Shown one piece after another: positions 8,900 to 15,056 of a stretch of DNA of 43,538 nucleotides; within the stretch, counting starts at the first letter, position 1; the number at the start of each line of letters is the position of its first letter. Source of the stretch: a virus; IMG/VR virus record IMGVR_UViG_3300029267_002218, positions 1 through 43,538 of that record. One strand, 5' to 3'. A program made the position numbers and the translations under genes. The notes beneath the pieces were generated by a model. The model saw only the letters and a list, made by a program, of their open reading frames with translations. It was not told the origin of the DNA and did not search any database.

Positions 8900-9513
8900 A
8901 GCTCAATAATGAATAGGTTTCGTGTTCTATTCTCTCCATAAGGATATTTGTCGACAACTTCCCCAAGCCATTTATAGTTAAGCCTTTTATCCAAGCAGAA
9001 CTCAACAACAGGGTGTGTCGCGTATTTCTGGATATTGCTCTCAAGGATCAGATAATTTCGTCCACGACTAACCAACTCTTGATAAAACGCCTTTTTGTCT
9101 TCGACGTAGTCATCGACCGAACAGCAAAAAACAATATTGAAGGTTCCGTGAACGTGATCAAGGTCGTTCAAGAATGCAACTTCGGTAAAATGTATATTAT
9201 TAAAGTCCCTTATCGCCTTGGCCGTTTTAACTCGATCAGGATTAGTGTCAACGCCGACAACTCTCCTTGCTCCAAGTTGATGCGCATAAAAACTGAGTGA
9301 TCCAATGTGGCAACCAACGTCAAGAATAGTTGTGTCAACCAAACTACTTATTCCTATTTGAGCAAAGCGATCCTTGGTTTTCCTTACGGCCTTCATGCCC
9401 TTGACAGGTTCAAGGTAAATTTCACCATAAATCTCTTCACCTAAAGATGCGGTATGAGGTAAACCGCCACGACCGTACTCGTTGACCAACTTTAAAACTT
9501 CTTCTTTAGTCAT
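8896..9513 (-). CDS. Class I SAM-dependent methyltransferase
   Basis: A 205-residue Rossmann-fold methyltransferase. Motif I is ILDVGCHIGSLS (65-71 core), the acidic end of strand 2 is VVGVDTNPDRV (D89), and the strand 4 region is FNIVFCCSVDDYV. No DPPY/NPPY motif of N-directed DNA methylases and no PC-dipeptide motif of C5 enzymes is visible, so it more likely methylates a small group or a modified base than ordinary A or C. It is coupled by ATGA overlap to the kinase-like gene. AGGGAT precedes the start. Confidence 0.78.
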   Translation of the reverse strand: MTKEEVLKLVNEYGRGGLPHTASLGEEIYGEIYLEPVKGMKAVRKTKDRFAQIGISSLVDTTILDVGCHIGSLSFYAHQLGARRVVGVDTNPDRVKTAKAIRDFNNIHFTEVAFLNDLDHVHGTFNIVFCCSVDDYVEDKKAFYQELVSRGRNYLILESNIQKYATHPVVEFCLDKRLNYKWLGEVVDKYPYGENRTRNLFIIEL

Positions 9514-9515
9514 AA

Positions 9516-9770
9516 CTATCCCTTTATTTTGGTATGATCTTCCAGCCCAAGCAATTCGCCATCTTTTTTTCTTTTAACCCTTGGCCTTTTGGCTCTTATT
9601 AGGTTTTGCTCCTTGGCTTTTCTTTTCTCTCTTTTTTTTCGCTTGGTAGCATCATGAAAGACATAGAGAACACCATCTTTTTTTCTTTTAACCCTTGGCC
9701 TTTTGGCTCTTATTAGGTTTTGCTCCTTGGCTTTTCTTTTCTCTCTTTTTTTTCGCTTATCTTTATTCAC
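9516..9770 (-). CDS. Highly basic repeat protein
   Basis: An 84-residue, extremely Lys/Arg-rich protein made of two identical repeat units (KREKRKAKEQNLIRAKRP, then RVKRKKDG) with a 38-residue period, separated by VLYVFHDATKRK. That linker is identical to a part of the glycerophosphodiesterase encoded at 15192-15818. The GTG start at 9770 is chosen because GGAG lies seven bases upstream. ATG starts at 9794 and 9824 are alternatives. The charge suggests nucleic-acid binding. No family is recognised and the intact function is doubtful. Confidence 0.5.
   Translation of the reverse strand: MNKDKRKKREKRKAKEQNLIRAKRPRVKRKKDGVLYVFHDATKRKKREKRKAKEQNLIRAKRPRVKRKKDGELLGLEDHTKIKG
9559..9644. repeat. 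86-bp direct repeat, copy A
   Basis: Identical to 9673-9758 with a 114-bp period, in frame inside the basic repeat protein gene. Perfect identity at the DNA level points to a recent duplication. Confidence 0.97.
9635..9680. repeat. 46-bp segment shared with the GDPD gene
   Basis: Exactly identical to 15560-15605 in the glycerophosphodiesterase gene and read in the same frame. It bridges the two 86-bp repeats, overlapping copy A by 10 bases and copy B by 8 bases. This is what a template switch at short homologies would leave. Confidence 0.95.
9673..9758. repeat. 86-bp direct repeat, copy B
   Basis: Second perfect copy of 9559-9644. Divergence begins immediately outside both ends. Confidence 0.97.
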
Positions 9771-10092
9771 TTGATTTCTCCACGTATGCGCCATTTTCTC
9801 CGTCTTCCAATACTTCGGCAGCATCAAGGTCAAAGTTATTGATTAGCCAAACAGCGATTTCTTCACAGGATTGATTGACGAAATCTACAGGCTCCGATCC
9901 AATGTGCTGTCGAATCCTTCGCTTCAACGTGATAATCTCGGTTTCCCTGTCAAGGTGTCCGACCTTTTTCCAAACCTTAATATGAAAGATGTGCCTGTGA
10001 GGCAATTTCAAGAAGCTGACATCCTCAATGGGACAACCTGCCCACTTGTGGATCCCTTCGACTCGCAAGGTACAAATTACTGTTACTTTCAT
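9763..10092 (-). CDS. Conserved-type phage protein, possible diverged QueD-like T-fold
   Basis: A 109-residue protein starting MKVTVICTLRVEGIHKW. It shows a pattern reminiscent of QueD/PTPS proteins: an early His (H15), PHRHIFHIKV (H32, H34) like the QueD HGH zinc motif, EIITLKRRI, then NQSCEEIAVWL and AAEVLEDGENGAYVE, which parallel QueD's NPTAENMAHYLL and VRLWETPTCSAEV. It lacks a clear catalytic Cys at the expected place. The start is TAATG-coupled to the SEC-C gene with a GGAGGGAG SD. Phage proteins of this appearance are usually annotated hypothetical. The T-fold link is my inference. Confidence 0.6.
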   Translation of the reverse strand: MKVTVICTLRVEGIHKWAGCPIEDVSFLKLPHRHIFHIKVWKKVGHLDRETEIITLKRRIRQHIGSEPVDFVNQSCEEIAVWLINNFDLDAAEVLEDGENGAYVEKSSE

Positions 10093-10358
10093 TAAACTCC
10101 CTCCATTATTCTTTTCTCATGGTCTTTTACACGTCGAACGAAAGCATCCAAACCAACGGCATCTTTCTCAAGTACATACCGTGGCTTACCGTGACAATCT
10201 TTGATCTTTTTCCCACTTTTACAGGCGCAAGGATAATTTCTGATCTTGCGCAAAGGGTTAAGGACGAGTCCTTCAGGAGCTTTGTAGAAAATCCCAAAGG
10301 TCAATACATGAAAAATTGCGACTAAATACTTCCAATATAAATAAATTTTATCTTTCAT
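10092..10358 (-). CDS. SEC-C motif zinc-binding protein with hydrophobic N-terminus
   Basis: An 88-residue protein. Residues ~5-25 form a hydrophobic, possibly membrane-associated helix (LYWKYLVAIFHVLTFGIFY). A SEC-C zinc motif follows: YPCACKSGKKIKDCHG, that is CxC-x8-CH. SEC-C tails bind zinc and mediate protein contacts, for example in SecA. The gene lies right after folE with GAGGT upstream of its ATG. Its role in the cluster is unknown. Confidence 0.7.
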   Translation of the reverse strand: MKDKIYLYWKYLVAIFHVLTFGIFYKAPEGLVLNPLRKIRNYPCACKSGKKIKDCHGKPRYVLEKDAVGLDAFVRRVKDHEKRIMEGV

Positions 10359-10360
10359 TG

Positions 10361-10972
10361 TTACCTCAATGCTGAATATAGTTCGTTTCTAACATCGGCA
10401 CTTTCTTTAAAAGCACCACTTATTGCACTCGTTCTCGTGTCGGCTTGGGTATGCTCAATCCCTCTCATCCTCACGCACTGATGAGTCAAGTCCATAACAA
10501 CGGCGACATCTTCGGTCTCGAGAATTTCACACAGCTTGGAGTGAACGTCTTGGGTTAGTCGTTCCTGTATTTGAGGACGACGCGCATAGTAATCAACTAT
10601 TCGATTAAACTTGGATAACCCTAAAACCTTATCCTTTGGAATATAAGCAACATGAGCAAAGCCAATCATAGGCAAAAGATGGTGTTCGCACATTGACTTA
10701 ACATCAATTTTTCTCTCGATTAGCATTTGATCATACCTGAATTTGTTCTCGACAACCGTTATCTTCGGGAAGTTTTCTTCTTCCAGGCCAACGAAAATCT
10801 CATCGACAAACATCTTGGCAACTCGTTTAGGTGTGTCGCACAAAGAATCGTCAGTCAGATCGACTCCTAAGGTCTTCAATATGTCTTCGAAACAATTCTC
10901 TATTATGCTTTTTTTTGCACTCGCCGATATCACTGCCTTTTTCTCTTCCAACGTAAACCTCCCTTGGTGCAT
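10361..10972 (-). CDS. folE: GTP cyclohydrolase I
   Basis: A 203-residue FolE converting GTP to dihydroneopterin triphosphate, the first step to 7-deazaguanines. Zinc ligands are all present: C95 and H98 in MCEHHLLP, and C166 in HQCVRMRG. Further hallmarks are DTPKRVAKM, GLSKFNRIVDYYARRPQIQERLT and DTRTSAISGAF. Length fits complete bacterial enzymes. The start lies inside the 3' part of the csrA-like gene, so the two overlap by 122 bases in different frames. Only a weak GAG precedes this ATG, so translation may depend on the upstream gene. Confidence 0.96.
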   Translation of the reverse strand: MHQGRFTLEEKKAVISASAKKSIIENCFEDILKTLGVDLTDDSLCDTPKRVAKMFVDEIFVGLEEENFPKITVVENKFRYDQMLIERKIDVKSMCEHHLLPMIGFAHVAYIPKDKVLGLSKFNRIVDYYARRPQIQERLTQDVHSKLCEILETEDVAVVMDLTHQCVRMRGIEHTQADTRTSAISGAFKESADVRNELYSALR

Positions 10973-11084
10973 CTATGATGCACTTAACTCTACTTCCTTT
11001 CCTTTGCATTTTTATCGCTACCCTCTTTCCCCCGAAATCAACCATCAAGGTGTCGTTAAAGGTCGCATGGATAACCAACGCCAT
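10851..11084 (-). CDS. csrA: CsrA/RsmA-family RNA-binding regulator
   Basis: A 77-residue protein whose first ~48 residues align by eye to the whole CsrA fold: MALVI at strand 1, DTLMV like ETLMI, GKRVAIKM, KGSRVKCIIDAP like KGNQVRIGVNAP, and REVYVGREK like KEVSVHREE. The C-terminal RNA-contacting Arg of the VHRE motif is kept, while the Arg pair in strand 1 is not. A basic ~28-residue tail runs into folE. The ATG at 11084 overlaps the queE stop as TGATG and has AGGAG seven bases upstream. A GTG one codon earlier is also possible. CsrA binds GGA-containing hairpins and controls translation. Its targets here are unknown. Confidence 0.76.
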   Translation of the reverse strand: MALVIHATFNDTLMVDFGGKRVAIKMQRKGSRVKCIIDAPREVYVGREKGSDIGECKKKHNRELFRRHIEDLRSRSD

Positions 11085-12103
11085 CACTGCTCTCCTAGTA
11101 TCTTGTGAAGCTGTATTGATGCCCTATATTCAGGATGTTCTCGAACCGCTTCAACAACCTGAAACGTGTTAAATTCTAAATTTGGCCCATCGACGGGCTG
11201 TAGAAATCGGTGTTCACATTTAAAATTCTTCCAATGCGAAATGGCTGTTTCCTCGCTGATTGAAGGGAACAGTAATTTAAGGTCGTCGCAGTAGGTCAAT
11301 TTAGTTTTGCTAGGTGATTGCTTCGGAGACATGGAAATATGGTCAATGTATCTCCCCCTAGTTCCAAGATCAATACTACCGTTTGTTTCCAAGTGAATCT
11401 CATAGCCATCTTTTTTTAGCGCAAAGAGTAAGTTGTTATCAAGCTGTAACAGTGGCTCACCACCTGTGATCACGACTAATTTGCACTTTCCTGCAATTTT
11501 GCTAATTTCTCCCAAAATATCATTTACGCTGTAGCGGTCTTTTCCAGAAAAGAATGTGTCACAAAAATGACATACAGATTTCGCCCTATCCTCTTCTTTG
11601 TTGCTCCATTTATTACAGCCCGATAACCTTAAAAAAATCGCATTCCTTCCAGAATGACTTCCCTCGCCTTGAATTGAGTTGAAAATTTCAGTAACAACGT
11701 ATTTTTTTGGCGATTCAAATTTCCCAGTGTCTTTATTCCTCCCGTTAAGACCTTCTTCTTGCGCGTGCAAGTTGTTTTCCGCAGCATTGACATACTCCAG
11801 GTTTTCAACTGAGTTGTTCGACTTATCTCCGTCCTTGTGGTTTACATGGTCGCGGCAGCCAAGTGGAGACAAGAAGTGTTCGGCAACCAATCTGTGTACT
11901 TTAAGAGTGTTCGTTTTATTTTTAACAGTTATCCCCGTTAATAAGTACCCATTTTTATCTGGCCATTGCTTCAATTTTCTTTCTGGATAACTAAACACCC
12001 TACCATCTGAATAGGTAACAACTTTATGCAATGCCCTAACTTCTCCAAGGTTTGAAACTTGGTATCCTTGAAACCCTACAATATTCTCCCAAAATTCCTT
12101 CAT
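11084..12103 (-). CDS. queE: NUMOD4/HNH domain fused to 7-carboxy-7-deazaguanine synthase
   Basis: A 339-residue fusion. Residues 1-60 are NUMOD4-like (FWENIVGFQGYQVSNLGEVRAL). Residues 68-115 are an HNH module (VHRLVAEHF, DHVNHKDGDKSNNSVENLEYV) as in homing endonucleases. From residue 135 the chain is a full QueE (YVVTEIFNSIQGEG, radical-SAM cysteines C163, C178 and C181 in the CX14CX2C form, GGEPLLQ), which turns carboxytetrahydropterin into CDG. No ATG, GTG or TTG start is apparent at the QueE boundary, so QueE seems to be made only as the fusion. ATGA overlap couples it to queD. Confidence 0.92.
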   Translation of the reverse strand: MKEFWENIVGFQGYQVSNLGEVRALHKVVTYSDGRVFSYPERKLKQWPDKNGYLLTGITVKNKTNTLKVHRLVAEHFLSPLGCRDHVNHKDGDKSNNSVENLEYVNAAENNLHAQEEGLNGRNKDTGKFESPKKYVVTEIFNSIQGEGSHSGRNAIFLRLSGCNKWSNKEEDRAKSVCHFCDTFFSGKDRYSVNDILGEISKIAGKCKLVVITGGEPLLQLDNNLLFALKKDGYEIHLETNGSIDLGTRGRYIDHISMSPKQSPSKTKLTYCDDLKLLFPSISEETAISHWKNFKCEHRFLQPVDGPNLEFNTFQVVEAVREHPEYRASIQLHKILGEQ

Positions 12104-12525
12104 AGTTTTACCTCGGCGCTACAGGTTGGAGTTTCCCATAACCGCACTTTAAATATTTCGATGTCACTTCCTTTGAACAGGTCACGGCAGATTTCATGCA
12201 ACAGGTAATGGGCCATGTTTTCTGCGGTAGGATTAAATTTACAGATAAATGGTTCCTTGGCGCGTGGAATAGATTTCAGGGCGTCGATTGTCTTAACATC
12301 CTTCTCATAAACTAAAGTGTTGTGATCCCAGAAATTGTCGATCCAAGAACCAACACGTTTTTTAATTTCAGAAAAATCGATCACGCGACCTATTTCGTCT
12401 AACGTTTTGGCCCGCGCGAAAATTTCGACACGATAACGATGGCCATGTAACGTGCGACATTTTGACTCGTGAAGGTGGACACGATGTCCGGCGTCGAATT
12501 GAATTTCTTTGGTGATCTCGTACAC
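12100..12525 (-). CDS. queD: 6-carboxytetrahydropterin synthase
   Basis: A 141-residue QueD making 6-carboxytetrahydropterin from dihydroneopterin triphosphate. Zinc ligands are H14 (FDAGH), H27 and H29 (LHGHRY). The catalytic Cys is C23, DH is at 67-68, and the C-terminal NPTAENMAHYLL and LWETPTCSAEV are typical. The GTG start at 12525 is preferred: AGGGGG lies six bases upstream, and the protein then begins YEITKE as in other QueDs. ATG at 12576 and TTG at 12600 would add 17 or 25 basic residues without an SD. This is the first gene of the long leftward operon. Confidence 0.93.
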   Translation of the reverse strand: MYEITKEIQFDAGHRVHLHESKCRTLHGHRYRVEIFARAKTLDEIGRVIDFSEIKKRVGSWIDNFWDHNTLVYEKDVKTIDALKSIPRAKEPFICKFNPTAENMAHYLLHEICRDLFKGSDIEIFKVRLWETPTCSAEVKL

Positions 12526-12829
12526 TGGTCGCCCCCTGTCGGTGTTTTTTCTTGCCCGCTTCGTTGTTTTTATCATTGCACTGACGTGGCGAAAACTCAA
12601 ACATTTTTAAAAGGACATAAACTGTCCAAGTCGTCAACCTCCGTAAAAGTGCACTAAATGCCAAAATAAAACATTTTCGCTGTGTCAATCGGGTATTTGT
12701 TACATTGTTTAAGCACCGCGCCATTTCGACAGATCGCATTAAGTCGTGGTATTCGTGCGCGTACACGTTCCATTTTATTTCAAAAAAATTCATTCAACTA
12801 AACGACAAACTCACAACAAAGGAGAAACG
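12526..12829. promoter_or_regulatory. Divergent intergenic control region
   Basis: About 300 bases separate queD (leftward) from the small-protein block (rightward). No convincing gene is seen, although open frames run back from the neighbours. It must contain the promoter of the long modification/structural operon and probably that of the rightward early block. An inverted repeat lies at 12613-12627. A TTGACA on the minus strand at 12688-12683 lacks a good -10 box at normal spacing, so no promoter is called exactly. Confidence 0.55.
12613..12627. promoter_or_regulatory. Operator-like inverted repeat GGACA-N5-TGTCC
   Basis: A perfect five-base arm repeat (ggaca taaac tgtcc) in the divergent control region. 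It has the size and symmetry of a half-helical-turn operator and might be bound by the XRE-type regulator encoded at 13872. The pairing with that protein is inference. Confidence 0.35.
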
Positions 12830-13105
12830 ATGAGTTCGAAATTACCTTGCACAAAAAAGGCGTATGAGAAATTTATTAAAGATTCAGGTTGGTGTGTGGC
12901 CATGGCCCACAAAGACGCGACCGCCGACGGATGCTTTCCCGATTGCTCGATGGAAGATATCTTGTGCGATTCTGTTGATAATTTCTTGATGGATGCTGAG
13001 TCAGATATCGTCTGGTATGTGGTCAACCGCCTTGAGGTTGCCCAGCCTTACGCCAAAGATTCACTTTATGATCAGATTTACTCTGAAGCTTTAAAGCACA
13101 GGTGA
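12830..13105 (+). CDS. Hypothetical early protein
   Basis: A 91-residue acidic protein with five Cys (for example GCFPDCSMEDILCD) but no recognised family. The ATG at 12830 is chosen over an upstream extension because AAAGGAG stands six bases before it. First gene of the rightward block after the divergent control region, so probably expressed early. Confidence 0.75.
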   Translation: MSSKLPCTKKAYEKFIKDSGWCVAMAHKDATADGCFPDCSMEDILCDSVDNFLMDAESDIVWYVVNRLEVAQPYAKDSLYDQIYSEALKHR

Positions 13106-13108
13106 GCC

Positions 13109-13339
13109 ATGAGATTTTTAACCAATAAAAAAGTAAACAAAATCAGGCAACACTCAACGGGCGCGCTTGAGCGGTTTTATTTTCATTATTTTCCCCACGA
13201 AATCTCGTGGAGCGAAATGAAGGAAATAAACCCAGAGCTTGAAGAGATGATGTTAATAATCAAAAAAACACTTGCTGCACGACAGCTAAAAACAAGGAGC
13301 AACCATGAACACACTAGTAAAACGTTTCAACGAAATTAA
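13109..13339 (+). CDS. Hypothetical small protein
   Basis: A 76-residue basic protein starting three bases after the previous stop, with AGGTGA as a weak SD. It overlaps the next gene by 35 bases. No motif is recognised. Tight packing and frame conservation make it likely but not certain. Confidence 0.55.
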   Translation: MRFLTNKKVNKIRQHSTGALERFYFHYFPHEISWSEMKEINPELEEMMLIIKKTLAARQLKTRSNHEHTSKTFQRN

Positions 13340-13664
13340 ATCAATCAACTTTTCCGAAAAATTCAAAACAGCTTTAAAAGAATTCCTTTTTACGTTGTTT
13401 AAAAACGAAATTGAAGAAGTCGAAGAAGAGCTGAAGAGGTTGAGTTGCGCGGTCGATTCGCTAAAAGAAACGATCAACGACGTAGATCACGACATGGAAA
13501 GTCGAATTGAAGACGAAGTGGAAGATCAACTAAGGGGTCTTGATTTTGATGATCAAATTTCTGAGTACACGCGTGAGATGAGAGATCAAATAAGTGACCT
13601 TGAGGATGATGTTTCAGATTTTAAAGGTAAATTTCGAGCATTAAAACAGGCGTTGGCCGAATAA
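13305..13664 (+). CDS. Coiled-coil protein
   Basis: A 119-residue, strongly acidic protein predicted by eye to be nearly all coiled coil (IEEVEEELKRL, IEDEVEDQLRGLD, QISDLEDDVSDFKGKF). AAGGAG lies six bases before the ATG. It might be a structural linker or a DNA-mimic-like early protein. There is no direct evidence for either. Confidence 0.72.
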   Translation: MNTLVKRFNEIKSINFSEKFKTALKEFLFTLFKNEIEEVEEELKRLSCAVDSLKETINDVDHDMESRIEDEVEDQLRGLDFDDQISEYTREMRDQISDLEDDVSDFKGKFRALKQALAE

Positions 13665-13675
13665 AGGAGTTAACA

Positions 13676-13882
13676 ATGTGCAGAATATGCGAAGATGAAG
13701 GATGTTTAAACTGTGACCCTAATCCAGACAACATTGACTTTGATCACGGCGGCTGTCGTTATTGCGGAGACATTGATTGCACTGGATCATGCGCCTTGAG
13801 CGACTATGATTTTGAGGGAGACGATTTTGTGTGCTCAACGTGTAACGGTGGAGGGTGCATGAGGTGTGAGTATGATGAGTAA
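13676..13882 (+). CDS. Cys-rich zinc-ribbon-like protein
   Basis: A 68-residue acidic protein with three CxxC-type knuckles: CRICEDEGCLNC, CRYCGDIDC and CSTCNGGGCMRC, the last resembling DnaJ-type CxxCxGxG knuckles. It probably binds two or three zinc ions. AAAGGAG precedes the ATG. It overlaps the XRE gene start by 11 bases. Confidence 0.75.
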   Translation: MCRICEDEGCLNCDPNPDNIDFDHGGCRYCGDIDCTGSCALSDYDFEGDDFVCSTCNGGGCMRCEYDE

Positions 13883-14120
13883 AAATTGTTTCTTATATTT
13901 TTTCCGCTTAGCCAATGGAATAAGTCAAAAGCAAATGTCGATGCTGTTAGCCACAGCACAAGGCACGATAAGTAAAATTGAATCTGGAAAATTAGAATTG
14001 AACTACGAACAACTATCAATGTTATCGACACTTTACAAAGTATCGATTGACTACATTATCTATAATTTAATCAACGAAAGGAGACGACATGAAAAAGAGA
14101 ACAGCGGTCAGACCGCATAA
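13872..14120 (+). CDS. XRE/Cro-family HTH regulator
   Basis: An 82-residue protein with a Cro/CI-type helix-turn-helix at about residues 17-45 (ISQKQMSMLLATAQGTISKIESGK, given here in parts: ISQKQMSMLL and GTISKIESG), followed by LNYEQLSMLSTLYKVSIDYI, which completes the five-helix fold. ATG at 13872 is preferred, with GAGG seven bases upstream. GTG 13866 and ATG 13875 are alternatives. It likely controls the divergent promoters nearby. The first helix is unusually rich in aromatic residues (CFLYFFRLANG). Confidence 0.82.
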   Translation: MMSKNCFLYFFRLANGISQKQMSMLLATAQGTISKIESGKLELNYEQLSMLSTLYKVSIDYIIYNLINERRRHEKENSGQTA

Positions 14121-14358
14121 CCCTAATTTAAGTTTTGAGTGTATTGGAATCTACGTTGCTGCCGGTGCAATGGGCTGGGAGTGGTATGTTATGGAAGATC
14201 AAGGCGACGGCGTTATGTATGGCTTTGTGCAGTCACCACTTTGCCCCGAAGGAGAGTTTGGGTGTTTTTCGGTTAACGAGATTGGTCAGTTTGGGGCCAA
14301 ATTCACCGATGACTTGCGCGACGTGTTACCCCCTCAAGGGTATGTTTGGAAAGATTGA
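14089..14358 (+). CDS. DUF2958-like phage protein
   Basis: An 89-residue protein. The stretches GWEWYVMEDQGDGVMYGFVQSP and EGEFGCFSVNEIGQFG (first one spans about residues 29-50) resemble the DUF2958 pattern of small phage and plasmid proteins. The function of the family is unknown. AAAGGAG precedes the ATG. Last gene of the block, converging with the leftward HNH gene. Confidence 0.65.
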   Translation: MKKRTAVRPHNPNLSFECIGIYVAAGAMGWEWYVMEDQGDGVMYGFVQSPLCPEGEFGCFSVNEIGQFGAKFTDDLRDVLPPQGYVWKD

Positions 14359-14368
14359 TCTAACCGTC

Positions 14369-14671
14369 TCAGCTGCCCGTACTGACGTTCGGGTGAAACC
14401 ACCCAATATAGGTATCATATTCCCACTTTAACCCCGTCAAATACGATCTCAGGGCGGGGTATTTCACCACAAAGGCCGTTATCCCGACCGCGTGTATTTC
14501 GGTATGGTGCAGCGGGCATAAGGGTATTAGGTTTTCCGGCACGTCGCCGCCGCCAGCTCCGCGAGTTATGATGTGATGAGCGCACACCAAGTAATGGTCG
14601 TAACACACTTGGCACCGTTTCGAACGGTATGACTCAAGGAGCCCCTTATTTACTATTCGTTTTTTTTTCAA
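14369..14671 (-). CDS. HNH-type nuclease-like protein
   Basis: A 100-residue protein with CQVCYDHYLVCAHHIITRG, ENLIPLCPLHH and TEIHAVG, the beta-beta-alpha metal HNH layout with two CxxC-like zinc knuckles. Phage HNH proteins of this size nick or cut DNA, often together with packaging or recombination. The only plausible start is TTG at 14671 with GAGGG six bases upstream, overlapping the VRR-NUC gene end by 26 bases. Confidence 0.78.
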   Translation of the reverse strand: MKKKRIVNKGLLESYRSKRCQVCYDHYLVCAHHIITRGAGGGDVPENLIPLCPLHHTEIHAVGITAFVVKYPALRSYLTGLKWEYDTYIGWFHPNVSTGS

Positions 14672-15056
14672 TGATATCCCTCACCATGTCCACTGAACAA
14701 ACAAACTCACCGACAAACCCTGCCGTCTTAACACCTTCCAAGAATAAAATTTGATCCAATAAATGCTTTTGTTTTTTATTTAAAGTCGATGGCACCTGTT
14801 TAAGTAACCATTGATAACGCTTCATGACATATTTATATTCTGGCTCTGATTTCACTTCAAAGGCGTAAAACATTGAGTTGTACCAGAAAAAAATGTCGGC
14901 TAAACCTTTCTTAACATACGGCGACCGGTGCTTTTTCATTACTCCGCCGTCGAAAAATCCTGAAGGAGCCGTTTTGATTACTTCGGACATGGGGAAGTAG
15001 GACAAGAAATCCAATATTCCCCTTTCAATGTCTGATTCTTTAATCGGCACCGCCAT
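14646..15056 (-). CDS. VRR-NUC domain nuclease
   Basis: A 136-residue PD-(D/E)xK nuclease of the VRR-NUC type. Catalytic residues are in GLADIFFW (D54) and AFEVKSE (E67, K69), followed by a helix with the family's Gln-rich style and GVKTAGFVGEF. Stand-alone phage VRR-NUC proteins are thought to process branched DNA during replication or recombination. SD AAGGAT. Overlaps the 50-residue coiled-coil gene. Confidence 0.84.
   Translation of the reverse strand: MAVPIKESDIERGILDFLSYFPMSEVIKTAPSGFFDGGVMKKHRSPYVKKGLADIFFWYNSMFYAFEVKSEPEYKYVMKRYQWLLKQVPSTLNKKQKHLLDQILFLEGVKTAGFVGEFVCSVDMVRDIIEKKTNSK

Noticed and set aside
12683-12688. TTGACA (minus strand) as a sigma-70 -35 box
   Set aside because: No acceptable -10 hexamer at 16-18 bases; not called as a promoter.
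12368-12793. 141-codon leftward frame overlapping queD and the control region
   Set aside because: It overlaps queD in another frame, has low-complexity Arg/Lys/Thr content and no SD; queD has all catalytic residues.
12746-12829. Upstream extension of the 12830 gene
   Set aside because: AAAGGAG is placed precisely for the ATG at 12830; the extension would cover the control region.
14376-14393. Imperfect hairpin (CCCGtAC-TGAC-GTtCGGG) as a bidirectional terminator between convergent genes
   Set aside because: It lies in the coding end of the HNH gene, contains a mismatch and has no T run on either strand.
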